Source: Aestuariivirga sp. (GTDB lineage: Bacteria > Pseudomonadota > Alphaproteobacteria > Rhizobiales > Aestuariivirgaceae). Taken from it: a DNA stretch of 64,000 nucleotides. A program made the position numbers and the translations under genes. The stretch covers positions 16,931 to 80,930 of the forward strand of contig NZ_JADCDA010000075.1 of the NCBI RefSeq assembly GCF_020252405.1, in the 5' to 3' direction. Positions 13,419-23,000 of this stretch are shown here, one piece after another; position 1 is the first letter of the stretch; each line of letters starts with the position of its first letter. The notes under the pieces are model-generated. The model had not been told where the DNA came from. It did no database searches and saw only the letters and a program-made list of their open reading frames with translations.

Positions 13419-14399
13419 TCAGGCGATCTTGCCGCCGAGCTCGTCCTCGATGTGGACGCGGATGATGTCCTCGAAGCTGTTCTCGGCCTCGAAGCCCAGT
13501 TCACGGCCGCGTCTCGCCTCGAAATTCCGGGGCCAGCCGGCGACGATCTTCATGATGGACTCGTCAGGCTCACGCCTGATGCGCGCCACCACCGTGTCGC
13601 CCGCCACCTTGCGCAGCGCCGCGATCTGTTCGCCCACCGTGCAGGAGACGCCGGGCAGCGTGATGTTGCGCCGCGCCCCCAGCTTCGCGGTATCCATGGC
13701 CGCCGCATGAATCAGGAAACCGGCGGCGGCGCGAGGCGACGCGTGCCAGTGGCGCACATCCTCCGGCACGGGAAGGACGGCTTCCTGCCCCGCCAGCGGT
13801 TCGCGGATGATGTTGGAGAAGAAGCCCGAGGCCGCCAGGTTCGGCTTGCCCGGGCGCACGCAGATCGTCGGGAAACGCAGCCCCACCCCATCGAAGAAGC
13901 CGCGGCGCGAATAATCCGCCAGCAGCAATTCGCAGATGGTCTTCTGCGTGCCGTAGCTGGTCAGCGGCGTGTTGAAGAATTCGTCCGGAATGGCGTCCGG
14001 GAAGGGCGCGCCGAACACCGCGATGGACGAGGTGAAGATGACCCTGGGCCTGTAGCCGCCGCTCGCCTTGCGGATCGCCTCAAACAAACAGCGCGTGCCG
14101 TCGAGATTGATGCGGTAACCCTTCGCGAAATCGGCCTCGGCCTCGCCCGAGACGATGGCCGCGAGATGGAAGATCACGCCGGGCCTCAGCGCCACCAGTT
14201 TCTCCGCCTCGCCCGGTGTCGAAAGGTCGCCGATCAAGGTTTCGACGGGAAAGGCGGAGGCAGGCGGGGGCGGCGGCAGCACCACGTCATGCCGGATGAT
14301 CCTTGAGATGGGCGTATTGCCAAGCGTGCCGTCCTTCGCCAGGCGGTTGATCAGTTTGACGCCGACCATGCCGCCGCCGCCGATGACCAGAATGCTCAT
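13419..14399 (-). CDS. denD: NAD-dependent epimerase/dehydratase, D-erythronate dehydrogenase (DenD)-like
   Basis: MSILVIGGGGMVGVKLINRLAKDG; IFTSSIAVFG, TSYGTQKTICELLLADYSRRGFFDGVGLRFPTICVRPGKPN resembles the DenD group. Start trimmed to 14399. Confidence 0.75.
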   Translation of the reverse strand: MSILVIGGGGMVGVKLINRLAKDGTLGNTPISRIIRHDVVLPPPPPASAFPVETLIGDLSTPGEAEKLVALRPGVIFHLAAIVSGEAEADFAKGYRINLDGTRCLFEAIRKASGGYRPRVIFTSSIAVFGAPFPDAIPDEFFNTPLTSYGTQKTICELLLADYSRRGFFDGVGLRFPTICVRPGKPNLAASGFFSNIIREPLAGQEAVLPVPEDVRHWHASPRAAAGFLIHAAAMDTAKLGARRNITLPGVSCTVGEQIAALRKVAGDTVVARIRREPDESIMKIVAGWPRNFEARRGRELGFEAENSFEDIIRVHIEDELGGKIA

Positions 14400-14576
14400 T
14401 TGGCTTCTCCCCGTAAGGTTCGCGACAATGGCGGAGTTCCGGCGGGGGAACAAGGGCTTGGGAGGCGGGGCGAGGATGCGGAGAGGGCATGGCGGCCGGT
14501 GCGGGACGTGCCGAAAGGAGGTGAATTCCGCCCTGACTTCTTCCATCATACGCCCCGCTCACAAGACGGACTCATC

Positions 14577-17018
14577 ATGACCCTTCCCTCGCATGCGCAA
14601 TATGTGGTGATCGGCGGCGGCATCATCGGCTGCTCGACTGCCTATCACCTCGCCCGGGACCACAAGGCCAACGTGGTGCTGCTGGAGCAGAACAGGCTCA
14701 CCTCCGGCTCCACCTGGCATGCGGCTGGCCTCGTGGGCCAGCTCCGCTCTTCGGCCTCGATCACCCAGATGCTGAAATATTCGGTCGATCTCTATAAGCG
14801 GCTTGATGCCGAGACGGGACTTGCCACCGGCTGGAAGATGACCGGCTGCCTCAGGCTGGCCACCAATGACGACCGCTGGACCGAGTTCAAGCGGCTTGCC
14901 ACCACCGCGCAAAGCTTCGGCATGGAAATGCATCTGATCTCGCCGGAGGAGGTCAGGAAGATGTGGCCGCTGATGGATGTGTCCGATCTCATCGGCGCAT
15001 CGTGGCTGCCGACGGACGGGCAGGCCTCTCCCTCCGACATCGCGCAGTCGCTCGCCAGGGGGGCGCGCATGCATGGTGCGAGGATCGTCGAGGGCTGCCG
15101 CGCCGAGGGCTTCGAAATCAAGGATGGCCGGGTGACCGCGATCCGCACCAGCCAGGGTGTGATCGCCTGCGAGACGGTGATCAACTGCGGCGGCCAGTGG
15201 GCCCGCCAGATCGGGGCCATGGCGGGCGTCTGCGTGCCGCTGCAGCCGGTGAGACATCAATACGTCATCACTGAAAAGGTGGGCGGGCTCAGCCCCGATG
15301 CCGCCACGCTGCGCGATCCGGACCGGCGCACTTACTTCAAGGAGGAGGTCGGTGGCCTCGTCTTCGGCGGCTATGAGCCGAACCCGGTCCCGTGGACCAA
15401 CGGCGACGTGCCGGGCGATTTCGAATTCCAGCTCTTCGAGGATGACTGGGACCACTTCGAACAGCACATGGGCGCGGCGTTGGCGCGCGTGCCGGCTCTC
15501 GCCGGGACCGGCATCAAGAAGATGATCAACGGGCCCGAAAGCTTCACGCCCGACGGCAACTTCATCCTCGGCCAGGCGCAGGAGCTGAAGAATTTCTATG
15601 TCGGCGCGGGGTTCAATGCCTTCGGCATTGCATCGGGCGGCGGCGCGGGCTGGGTGCTGGCGGAATGGGCGGCGAAGGGCGAAGCGCCGATGGACCTATG
15701 GGTCGTCGACATCCGCCGCTTCTCGGACCTGCACAAGGACCGCGCCTGGACCTGCGAAAGAACACTTGAGGCCTATGGCAAGCATTACACGGTGGTCTTC
15801 CCGCATGAGGAATACCAGAGCGGCCGCCCGCGCATCGTCTCGCCGCTCTATGAGCGGCTGAAAAAGCTCAATGCCTGCTTCGGCTCGAAGCTCGGCTGGG
15901 AGCGGCCCAACTGGTTCGCACCGCCGGGCGTGGAGCCCAGGGACGTCTATTCCATGGGCCGTCAGAACTGGTTTGCCCATGTGGGCGAGGAGCACCGCGC
16001 GGTGCGCGAGCGCGCGGGGCTGTTCGACCAGTCGTCCTTCGCCAAGTTCGAACTGAAGGGCAGGAGTGCCGCGGAGGCCATCTCCTTCATTGCGGCCAAC
16101 CGCGTGGCGCGGGGGCCCGGCAAGCTCACCTATACCCAGATGCTCAACAGCCGCGGCGGCATCGAGTGCGACCTGACGGTGGCGCAGCTGGCGGAGGATC
16201 ATTTCTACATCGTCACCGGCACCGGCTTCCGCACCCACGACTATGCGTGGATCAGGGAGCACATCAAGCCGGGCCTCGACGCGACGCTCACCGACGTCAC
16301 CGGGCAGTGGGGGACACTCTCGCTCATGGGCCCGGCATCCCGCGCCATCCTTGCGGCGGTCACCGATGCCGATGTCGGCAATGCGGCCTTCCCCTTCGGC
16401 GCGGTGCGCGAAATCGCCATTGCGGGGGCGCAGGTGCGGGCGCTGCGCGTCACCTATGTGGGCGAGCTCGGCTGGGAGCTGCATGTGCCGGTCGCCGCGG
16501 CGGGCGGCGTGTTCGATGCGCTGATGGCGGCCGGGCGCCGGCACGGCATTGTGCCCGCCGGTTACCGCGCCATCGAATCGCTGCGCCTCGAGAAGGGCTA
16601 TCGCGCCTGGGGAGCGGACATCACGCCCAATGACTCGCCCTTCCATGCCGGGCTCGGCTGGGCGGTGAAGCTCAAGTCCGGCGAGGATTTCATCGGCCGC
16701 GCCGCATCCGGGGCCATTGCGGCGAAGCGCCTGGCGAAGATGCTTGCAGGCTTCACGACCGAGCGCGAGGACGTGGTGCTGGCGGGGCGCGAAACCATCC
16801 TCCGCGACGGCCAGTTTGCGGGCTATCTCACCAGCGGCGGCTATGGCTATACGGTGGGCCGGCCCGTGGGCTATGGCTATGTGCGCCGCGCCGAGGGGGT
16901 GGACCAGGCCTATCTCCGGTCAGGCCGCTATGAGCTGGTGGTGGCGAACCAGGTGGTGGCCGCCCGCATCCACCTGGGGGCGCTGCATGATCCGGCGAAT
17001 CTGAGGGTCAGGGGCTGA
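14577..17018 (+). CDS. FAD-dependent oxidoreductase fused to GcvT/aminomethyltransferase domain (dimethylglycine/sarcosine dehydrogenase family)
   Basis: N-terminal YVVIGGGIIGCSTAYHLARD Rossmann/DAO plus C-terminal GcvT region (VTYVGELGWELHVP, AIESLRLEKGYRAWGADITP). Confidence 0.88.
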   Translation: MTLPSHAQYVVIGGGIIGCSTAYHLARDHKANVVLLEQNRLTSGSTWHAAGLVGQLRSSASITQMLKYSVDLYKRLDAETGLATGWKMTGCLRLATNDDRWTEFKRLATTAQSFGMEMHLISPEEVRKMWPLMDVSDLIGASWLPTDGQASPSDIAQSLARGARMHGARIVEGCRAEGFEIKDGRVTAIRTSQGVIACETVINCGGQWARQIGAMAGVCVPLQPVRHQYVITEKVGGLSPDAATLRDPDRRTYFKEEVGGLVFGGYEPNPVPWTNGDVPGDFEFQLFEDDWDHFEQHMGAALARVPALAGTGIKKMINGPESFTPDGNFILGQAQELKNFYVGAGFNAFGIASGGGAGWVLAEWAAKGEAPMDLWVVDIRRFSDLHKDRAWTCERTLEAYGKHYTVVFPHEEYQSGRPRIVSPLYERLKKLNACFGSKLGWERPNWFAPPGVEPRDVYSMGRQNWFAHVGEEHRAVRERAGLFDQSSFAKFELKGRSAAEAISFIAANRVARGPGKLTYTQMLNSRGGIECDLTVAQLAEDHFYIVTGTGFRTHDYAWIREHIKPGLDATLTDVTGQWGTLSLMGPASRAILAAVTDADVGNAAFPFGAVREIAIAGAQVRALRVTYVGELGWELHVPVAAAGGVFDALMAAGRRHGIVPAGYRAIESLRLEKGYRAWGADITPNDSPFHAGLGWAVKLKSGEDFIGRAASGAIAAKRLAKMLAGFTTEREDVVLAGRETILRDGQFAGYLTSGGYGYTVGRPVGYGYVRRAEGVDQAYLRSGRYELVVANQVVAARIHLGALHDPANLRVRG

Positions 17019-17194
17019 CGGGAGCTTGCGGAGCGGGGATGCAGCCGATAAAACCGCGGCAGCATTAATTCGAGTTCAATTGCTTTCTGACAGGCAATCC
17101 CTCACAAGCGGCGGGCCATCGTTAATATGTGCTTAGCGTTTGCCCGCCAATTTGGTACGACAAAGCCGTGATTTCCAGACCCGACGAGAGGACC

Positions 17195-17806
17195 ATGATG
17201 CTTTCCCGCCGCGCAGTTCTGACTGGAGCGTCCGCAGCCCTGCTGGCGGTTCCCCTGTCCACTGCGGCCCTTCCGCAGTCCACTGATGACGATCCCTATC
17301 CGCTGCCGCCCTTCGACTATTCGAAGCTGCCGGCGGCCTTCCGCCCCGCAACCGTGGCCTACACCGGCCGCCAGTGGCCGGGCACCATCATCGTCGATAC
17401 GCCCAACCGCCAGATCTACCTCGTGCAGGAGGGCGGCCAGGCGCTGCGCTGGGGCTGTGCCGTCGGCAAGGATGGTTTCCGCTGGGCGGGTCTTGCCGAC
17501 ATCGGCCGCAAGGTCATGTGGCCGCGCTGGACTCCGCCTAAGGAAATGATCGCCCGCGTGCCGGAGAAGGCCAAATGGGCCAATGGCATGCCCGGCGGCC
17601 CGGACAATCCGCTGGGGGCGCGCGCGCTTTACCTCTTCCAGAACGGTCAGGACACGCTCTACCGCATCCATGGCACGACCGACCCGATGTCGATCGGCCA
17701 CAACGCCTCGTCCGGCTGCATCCGCATGGTCAACCAGGATGTTGAGGAACTTTACCGCCGCGTTCCCATCGGCACCCGCGTCGTGGTGCTGGCGGAAGGA
17801 GTCTGA
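17195..17806 (+). CDS. L,D-transpeptidase (YkuD)
   Basis: Signal peptide, IHGTTDPMSIGHNASSGCIRM catalytic motif. Confidence 0.9.
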   Translation: MMLSRRAVLTGASAALLAVPLSTAALPQSTDDDPYPLPPFDYSKLPAAFRPATVAYTGRQWPGTIIVDTPNRQIYLVQEGGQALRWGCAVGKDGFRWAGLADIGRKVMWPRWTPPKEMIARVPEKAKWANGMPGGPDNPLGARALYLFQNGQDTLYRIHGTTDPMSIGHNASSGCIRMVNQDVEELYRRVPIGTRVVVLAEGV

Positions 17807-17810
17807 CGCA

Positions 17811-18245
17811 ATGGGCCTGGCCCGCGGAATGTCCGGCCTGTTGCTGGCGGCGGCGGCTTTGTCGCTTGCCGCCTGCGCGTCGGGCACGACCACGCCCGAT
17901 CTGGCGCCAGTCACCACGGCGCCCGTGGCGCCCGCTCCGGGGCCGCTGCCGGTGGGCAACGCTCTCACCGCGGCGCAGATCACCAATGCGCTGGCGGAGC
18001 GCAAATTCACCTATGCCGCGCCCAGCATGAAGGGCACCGTGTCCTTCTTCAGGGACGGCACATTCGAATATGATCAGGCGGGCAGGGGCGTTGGAACCGG
18101 CATCTGGCAGGCTTCCGATGGCAAGCTGTGCCAGGCGCGCAACCCCACGAGCTGGCTTCCCAAGGGCACGCCCTCGACCTGCCAGCCCATCACCTCCGAC
18201 GGCATGCGGCTGACAGCCGGCCAGGTCCAGTTCACGCCGCTTTAG
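17811..18245 (+). CDS. Hypothetical lipoprotein
   Basis: MGLARGMSGLLLAAAALSLAACASG lipobox-type N-terminus; in frame within ORF 17583-18245. Confidence 0.65.
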   Translation: MGLARGMSGLLLAAAALSLAACASGTTTPDLAPVTTAPVAPAPGPLPVGNALTAAQITNALAERKFTYAAPSMKGTVSFFRDGTFEYDQAGRGVGTGIWQASDGKLCQARNPTSWLPKGTPSTCQPITSDGMRLTAGQVQFTPL

Positions 18246-18292
18246 CGCATGTTCACGTCAGGCGCACTTACCTGACCGGGAAGAACATGCGC
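18245..18292. repeat. Palindromic intergenic element
   Basis: GCGCATGTTC..TCAGG..CCTGA..GAACATGCGC; 10-bp outer and 5-bp inner complementary arms. Confidence 0.7.
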
Positions 18293-18355
18293 CACCTTAA
18301 AAGCTTGGGCATGACCTTTCCGCGGAAGTGAGTTCCACTTTTGCGCTTCATGCTC

Positions 18356-18394
18356 CGTGCACGGACCTTCGTGCACGGACCTCCGTGCGCGGCG
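18356..18394. repeat. 14-bp tandem repeat (~2.7 copies)
   Basis: CGTGCACGGACCTT / CGTGCACGGACCTC / CGTGCGCGGCG. Confidence 0.7.
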
Positions 18395-18522
18395 TTTTCG
18401 TTTGCCGCCGCCCGGACAGGCGGGCTTGATTTTTAGAGGCAATTCTCCGGATTCATCTTTCGTAAGCCATTTCCTGCGATTCTTGCTTTCCAAATCGCTA
18501 ATGTCATCGCCGGAGACCCACC

Positions 18523-19350
18523 ATGAAAACGCTGCTTCTCGCATCCTGCGCCACTCTGATGTTCGCCGGCTGGGCGGGGGGCGCGCGGGCGGGCGACCTC
18601 GGGCTTGCCGGGTCCACCTATGACTGGTCAGGCGGCTATGTGGGCGTCAACGCCGGCGCCGCCCTCGACAGCAGCGAGTTCAGCTCCAACTACCGCTATA
18701 CCGGCTCGGACAGCCTTACCGCAGACGAGCGGACGCTGATCGACAATTTCGGCTTCAGCGACACGGCGGACGACCTGTGGTTTTCCGGCGGCTTTCTGGC
18801 GGGCTACAATTGGCAGTATTCCAGCTTCGTGCTGGGCGCCGAGGCTGACGTCAACTACATCGGCTTCAACGGCTCCGTGAGGCATGACGTCGGCGACGCC
18901 ATCAGCGAGGTTATGGCGCCCGAGAACGCCTCGGGCACGGACAAGATCGACTACACCGCCGACTGGTTCGGAACGGCGCGTGCGCGTTTGGGCTATGCCA
19001 TGAACGACGTGCTGATCTATGGCACCGGCGGCCTGGCCTGGGGGCAAATGAAGATCAAGCAATCGCTTGAAGCCACCAATGGCGACGGCGAAACGCTCAG
19101 CTGGGCGAGCGAGACAGACGGCTACAGGGCCGGCTGGACACTGGGCGGCGGCATCGAATATGGCGCCGGGCGCTGGCTGCTCGGCGCCGAATATCTCTAC
19201 GTCAACCTTGGCAGCTACAGCTGGGGCGGTTCGGGCAACGTCGACCTCGCCGACCCAACGCTCGACGACATCTTCGACAATGTGAGGCAAACCGGCAACG
19301 CCGACTATGCCTTCAGCGTGGCGCGCGCCACGCTCAAATACCGGTTCTGA
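18523..19350 (+). CDS. Outer-membrane beta-barrel protein (Omp25/Omp31-like)
   Basis: Signal peptide, YDWSGGYVGVNAG, GYNWQYSSFVLGAEADVNY, terminal aromatic ..ATLKYRF. Confidence 0.88.
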   Translation: MKTLLLASCATLMFAGWAGGARAGDLGLAGSTYDWSGGYVGVNAGAALDSSEFSSNYRYTGSDSLTADERTLIDNFGFSDTADDLWFSGGFLAGYNWQYSSFVLGAEADVNYIGFNGSVRHDVGDAISEVMAPENASGTDKIDYTADWFGTARARLGYAMNDVLIYGTGGLAWGQMKIKQSLEATNGDGETLSWASETDGYRAGWTLGGGIEYGAGRWLLGAEYLYVNLGSYSWGGSGNVDLADPTLDDIFDNVRQTGNADYAFSVARATLKYRF

Positions 19351-19580
19351 GCGGACGCGTGCCGGCTCAGGAAGGGAAACCATACCTATTTCATTTGATC
19401 GCCCGGCGCTCCCGCCGGCCGGAAATCTGCTCGGGCGGCCATCCCATCCTCCTGTCCTCAGGGCTCAGGCGTGGGTGCTCTGTTCCCACCTGAACCTCAT
19501 CCTGCCCGTGTTGCGCCTGTTCTGACAATCCGCCGGGTGACGAGTGTGGGGAATGCCTGCCGGAATGATGCAAGCAGACA

Positions 19581-20561
19581 TCAGAGTTTCAGCGTCTGGC
19601 GATATTTCTCCGCATCCCAGTTCACCAGACGGCCGATATCGTCATCCGTCAGCGCCAGCAGCGGATCGCCTTCCTCCACACGGCGCATGACGTCGGCGAG
19701 GCAGCGGCCCATGGGTTCGACGGCGGGCCTCGCGTCATCGCGGATCAGCACGCCCACACCGGGGATTGCGACGAGGGGCGGGTTGCCGTCGAAGCCGGTG
19801 GCCACGCCGGCGCCGAGGAAGACCACGTGGTCGGGGTAGAAGACCTTGTGCCGGGCGCGCTTCAGGGCGAGGGGATCGGTGGCCAGCGCGTGGGTCTCGT
19901 CCATCTCCGCAGGCCTGTAGGAGGCGCCTGTGCCGAGCTTTTCCAGCGCGGCGCGGTCGGGCTTCGCGGCCTCGCGCACAGGGCGCGTCACGGCGGCGGC
20001 GACCCTGTCGAGGAGCGCCCCGGCGTCTTCCACGCTGTCGGCGGCGACGGCGAGGCCGTGGTTGCCGAGGACGAGGACGTTGACGCCCTTGCGCATGCGG
20101 GACCGGATGGCGGCGGCGAGCGGCAGGCCCGGCCGCGCATAGGGAATGAAGGCCCAGTCGAAGCCCCTGAGCTTTTCGGCAAGGCGCTGTTCGGCATCCG
20201 TCCGGATGGCCCAGGCGATGGTGTTGACGCAGTGGACGTGCACCACGACGCGCTGCGGCATGAGCGCATGCACGGTGGTTTCGATCGAGGGGCGAAGGCC
20301 CGTGCCGTTCAGGTCGGCGCGCACGAAGTCCGTGCAGGATTCACATGCCGGATCGTCCTTCGCCAGTGCGGCGAGGATGGCCGCGTGGTCGAGCGGCACG
20401 AAGATGTCACGCGTGGCGGCGTCCTTCAGCCATGTGCCGGAGGCCTTGATCCACATCACGCCCCCGCGTTTGAGCGAGGTGTTGCCGCCGGCGGCCTGAA
20501 CCAGCAGGGGGTCGCTGCCCACCCTCGCCGAAAGGGTGCGGAGGCGGTCGAGTTCTACCAT
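19581..20561 (-). CDS. Class II aldolase/adducin family protein
   Basis: LVQAAGGNTSLKRGGVMWIKASGTWL; VVHVHCVNTIAWA metal-site histidines. Confidence 0.85.
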   Translation of the reverse strand: MVELDRLRTLSARVGSDPLLVQAAGGNTSLKRGGVMWIKASGTWLKDAATRDIFVPLDHAAILAALAKDDPACESCTDFVRADLNGTGLRPSIETTVHALMPQRVVVHVHCVNTIAWAIRTDAEQRLAEKLRGFDWAFIPYARPGLPLAAAIRSRMRKGVNVLVLGNHGLAVAADSVEDAGALLDRVAAAVTRPVREAAKPDRAALEKLGTGASYRPAEMDETHALATDPLALKRARHKVFYPDHVVFLGAGVATGFDGNPPLVAIPGVGVLIRDDARPAVEPMGRCLADVMRRVEEGDPLLALTDDDIGRLVNWDAEKYRQTLKL

Positions 20562-21334
20562 TGGAAAGCGTCCATCACATAATCGGGTTGGGGAGAGAGC
20601 GTCGCCGGGTCGTGCCCCGCCGAGACGCCCTGCAGCACGAGGAGGGTGGCAAAACCCGCGTTGCGGCCGCCCGCCACATCATGCAGGGCACTGTCGCCGA
20701 TGCAGAGGATGCGGGCGGGATTGCCGATGAGCCGCGCGGCCTGCCGGTAGATCCCGGCGTAGGGCTTGCCGATCCACGTCACCTTGCGTCCCATCTCCTC
20801 ATAGAGCGCCGCGATGGCGCCGGGGGCGGGCACGAGGCCCTGCGGCGTCAGCATCAGCCTGTCCGGGTTGCAGCAGACGGCAGGCAGGTCCATGCCGGCG
20901 AGCAGCCTGCGGTAATCATCGAGCGAGGTCCTTGGCGCGTTGGAACCGAGGATGAGGATGATCTCGGCCTCGTGCGGGTCGCTGACGAAACTGATGCCGT
21001 CGAAGCCATAATGCTCGCCGTCCTTGCCGATGAGGAAGGCGCGTTTCGCGGTGAGGCCGGAGAAGGCGACCTCGCCGGAGCTCACGGCATCGACGAAGTG
21101 GCCGCGCGGCACGCCCATGCCGACCAGGCGCTGGCGGTTCGCCTCGGCGCGCTTGCCGGAATTGGTCATCACCGCGACGGGGATGCCGAGCGCCTTCAGC
21201 CCGGCCAGCACGCGCAGGGCGTCGGGATAGAGCGTCTGGCCGTCATGGATGACGCCGAACTGGTCGATCAGCATGCCGTCAAAGCGGGATGCGATCTCGT
21301 GGAGCCCGTTTATCCGCTTTGCATCAGTTGGCAT
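20555..21334 (-). CDS. TIGR01459-type class IIA HAD hydrolase
   Basis: FDGMLIDQFGVIHDGQTLYPDAL..VAVMTNSGKR..ILCIGDSALHDVAGGRNAG; start trimmed to ATG at 21334 within ORF 20555-22042. Confidence 0.85.
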   Translation of the reverse strand: MPTDAKRINGLHEIASRFDGMLIDQFGVIHDGQTLYPDALRVLAGLKALGIPVAVMTNSGKRAEANRQRLVGMGVPRGHFVDAVSSGEVAFSGLTAKRAFLIGKDGEHYGFDGISFVSDPHEAEIILILGSNAPRTSLDDYRRLLAGMDLPAVCCNPDRLMLTPQGLVPAPGAIAALYEEMGRKVTWIGKPYAGIYRQAARLIGNPARILCIGDSALHDVAGGRNAGFATLLVLQGVSAGHDPATLSPQPDYVMDAFQW

Positions 21335-22589
21335 GGCCGATCCCGCGCCAGGCAAGACGGGCCGTGCCAACGGCGGCGTGTTCGCTGAGGGACGCTTTCC
21401 CGGGAACGCCCAGCGCCTTGAGCCGGATCGCCGTCCAGGCCGCATTGGCCGAGCCGCCGCCGGCGGTGCGGATGCTGGCGAGCTTCGAGGCGCCCAATGC
21501 GCCGAGCTTGGCATAGGCCTCCGCCTCGATCCGCGCGATGCCCTCGAGGATGGCCTGAAAGAAGATGCGGTCATCGGCGGGCCGCGGCGTGAGGCGCGGC
21601 TGGAGAGCCGGGTCGTTGACGGGGAAGCGCTCGCCTGGCCTGGGGAGGGGATAATAGTCGAGGCCCGTGGGCTGCTCCGGATCGAGCAGCGGCGTGAGGC
21701 GCGCGATGTCGTCCTTCGAGAAACAGGCGCCGATGGCGGCGCCACCGGTGTTGGAGGCGCCACCCGCCAGCCACCGGTCGCCGATACGGTGGCTGTAAAT
21801 GCCGAAGTCCGGGGCGAAGACCGGCGTCTTCGAGAGCAGCTTGAGGGTGAGCGTGGTGCCGAGCGAGGTGACGCCGTCACCCGGTTCGGAGGCGCCCGAG
21901 GCGAGGAAGGCGGCGCAGCCGTCGGTGGTGCCCGCAACGATGGCGGTGTTCCGAGGCAGGCCGAGCCGGGCGGCCATCTCCGCGGTGATGTTGCCGATCC
22001 TGGTTCCGGCGGGGACGACAGTGGAGAACAGGCGGGTGTCAAAGCCGGTCCTGGCGATCCAGTCCGGCCAGGAGCGGGTGACGGGGTCGTAGCCGGATTT
22101 CAGCGCGTTGTTCTCGTCCGTGACTCCGTAGCGGCCAGACAGCTTGCCCAGGACCCAGTCGGCCTGATGCAGGATGCGCGTGCCCTTGCCCACGAGTTCC
22201 ATGGCGCGGGCGAGAGGCGAGGTGCTGCCGAGGGCCGCGGTCCCGCGCGGGGCGGCGGCGGCGATCTTCGCCAGGTTCGCCGCATCGCAGACGTCGTTGT
22301 ACATGGAGCCCAGGCTGGCCGGCGCGCCGTCGTCCCCGACGGCGAGGATGGTGCCGGAGGTGCCGTCGACCGCAATGGCCCGCACATGCAGGCCGTCCAG
22401 CCTGAGGGCGGCGAAGGCGGCAAGCGTGGCGTCCCACCACAGCTGCGGGTCCTGCCAGGCGCGGCCGAAACCGGCGATGGGCGCGGCGATGGGGGCCGTG
22501 GCCATGGCCTTTGGCGTGTTGGCCTCATCGGTGGCGGCGATGCGCACGCCGGAGGTGCCGATGTCGATGCCGAGGACGACGTCCGTCAT
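21324..22589 (-). CDS. FGGY-family carbohydrate kinase
   Basis: MTDVVLGIDIGTSGVRIAA; IVAGTTDGCAAFLASGA; IRTAGGGSANAAWTAIRLKALG. Confidence 0.88.
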   Translation of the reverse strand: MTDVVLGIDIGTSGVRIAATDEANTPKAMATAPIAAPIAGFGRAWQDPQLWWDATLAAFAALRLDGLHVRAIAVDGTSGTILAVGDDGAPASLGSMYNDVCDAANLAKIAAAAPRGTAALGSTSPLARAMELVGKGTRILHQADWVLGKLSGRYGVTDENNALKSGYDPVTRSWPDWIARTGFDTRLFSTVVPAGTRIGNITAEMAARLGLPRNTAIVAGTTDGCAAFLASGASEPGDGVTSLGTTLTLKLLSKTPVFAPDFGIYSHRIGDRWLAGGASNTGGAAIGACFSKDDIARLTPLLDPEQPTGLDYYPLPRPGERFPVNDPALQPRLTPRPADDRIFFQAILEGIARIEAEAYAKLGALGASKLASIRTAGGGSANAAWTAIRLKALGVPGKASLSEHAAVGTARLAWRGIGHAN

Positions 22590-22996
22590 GTCTCCTCCAT
22601 GGCGAGGATGGACCGGGCCGTCTGCCCGTCCGTGATGATGACGTCGCACATGCCGCCATTGAGCACGCCCCGCAGGCCCTGCGCCTTGGTGCGGCCACCG
22701 GACGCGATCACGACGCAGGGAATCTGCTTCAGTTTCTCCTCAAGCTCGACGCAGGAGGCCAGTCTCCCGGTGATGTTGATCTGAACGAGGCCCTGGCCGC
22801 GCGCCTGGGCCAGGAGGCGGTTGACGCGGGTGCGGTTGATCCCCAGCTTCCTGCCGATCTGCGCCTGCGTCAGGCTCGCCACGAAAGAAAGCCAGGCGGC
22901 GCGGGTGGCGAATTGTTCCTCCGGGTCGACGGCGAAATTCACGCCGACGGCAGGCGCCAGCTCCGGCAATGCGCGTGTCTCGCCCTCCTCCATCAT
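22586..22996 (-). CDS. Internally deleted SorC/EryD-type sugar-binding regulator (HTH plus C-terminal remnant); possible pseudogene
   Basis: RAAWLSFVASLTQAQIGRKLGINRTRVNRLLAQARGQGLVQINITGRLASCVELEEKL (SorC HTH) joins directly to PCVVIASGGRTKAQGLRGVLNGGMCDVIITDGQTARSIL (SorC extreme C-terminus). ~136 aa versus ~300+ aa for the family. Confidence 0.75.
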   Translation of the reverse strand: MMEEGETRALPELAPAVGVNFAVDPEEQFATRAAWLSFVASLTQAQIGRKLGINRTRVNRLLAQARGQGLVQINITGRLASCVELEEKLKQIPCVVIASGGRTKAQGLRGVLNGGMCDVIITDGQTARSILAMEET

Positions 22997-23000
22997 CGCC

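Noticed and set aside
12654-14306. 550-aa plus-strand ORF spanning an EamA transporter and the DenD-like gene
   Set aside because: Crosses two opposite-strand genes with strong family signatures; His/Arg-rich shadow composition.
21249-22784. 511-aa plus-strand ORF over the FGGY kinase
   Set aside because: Gly/Ala/Arg/Asp-rich shadow of a minus-strand kinase.
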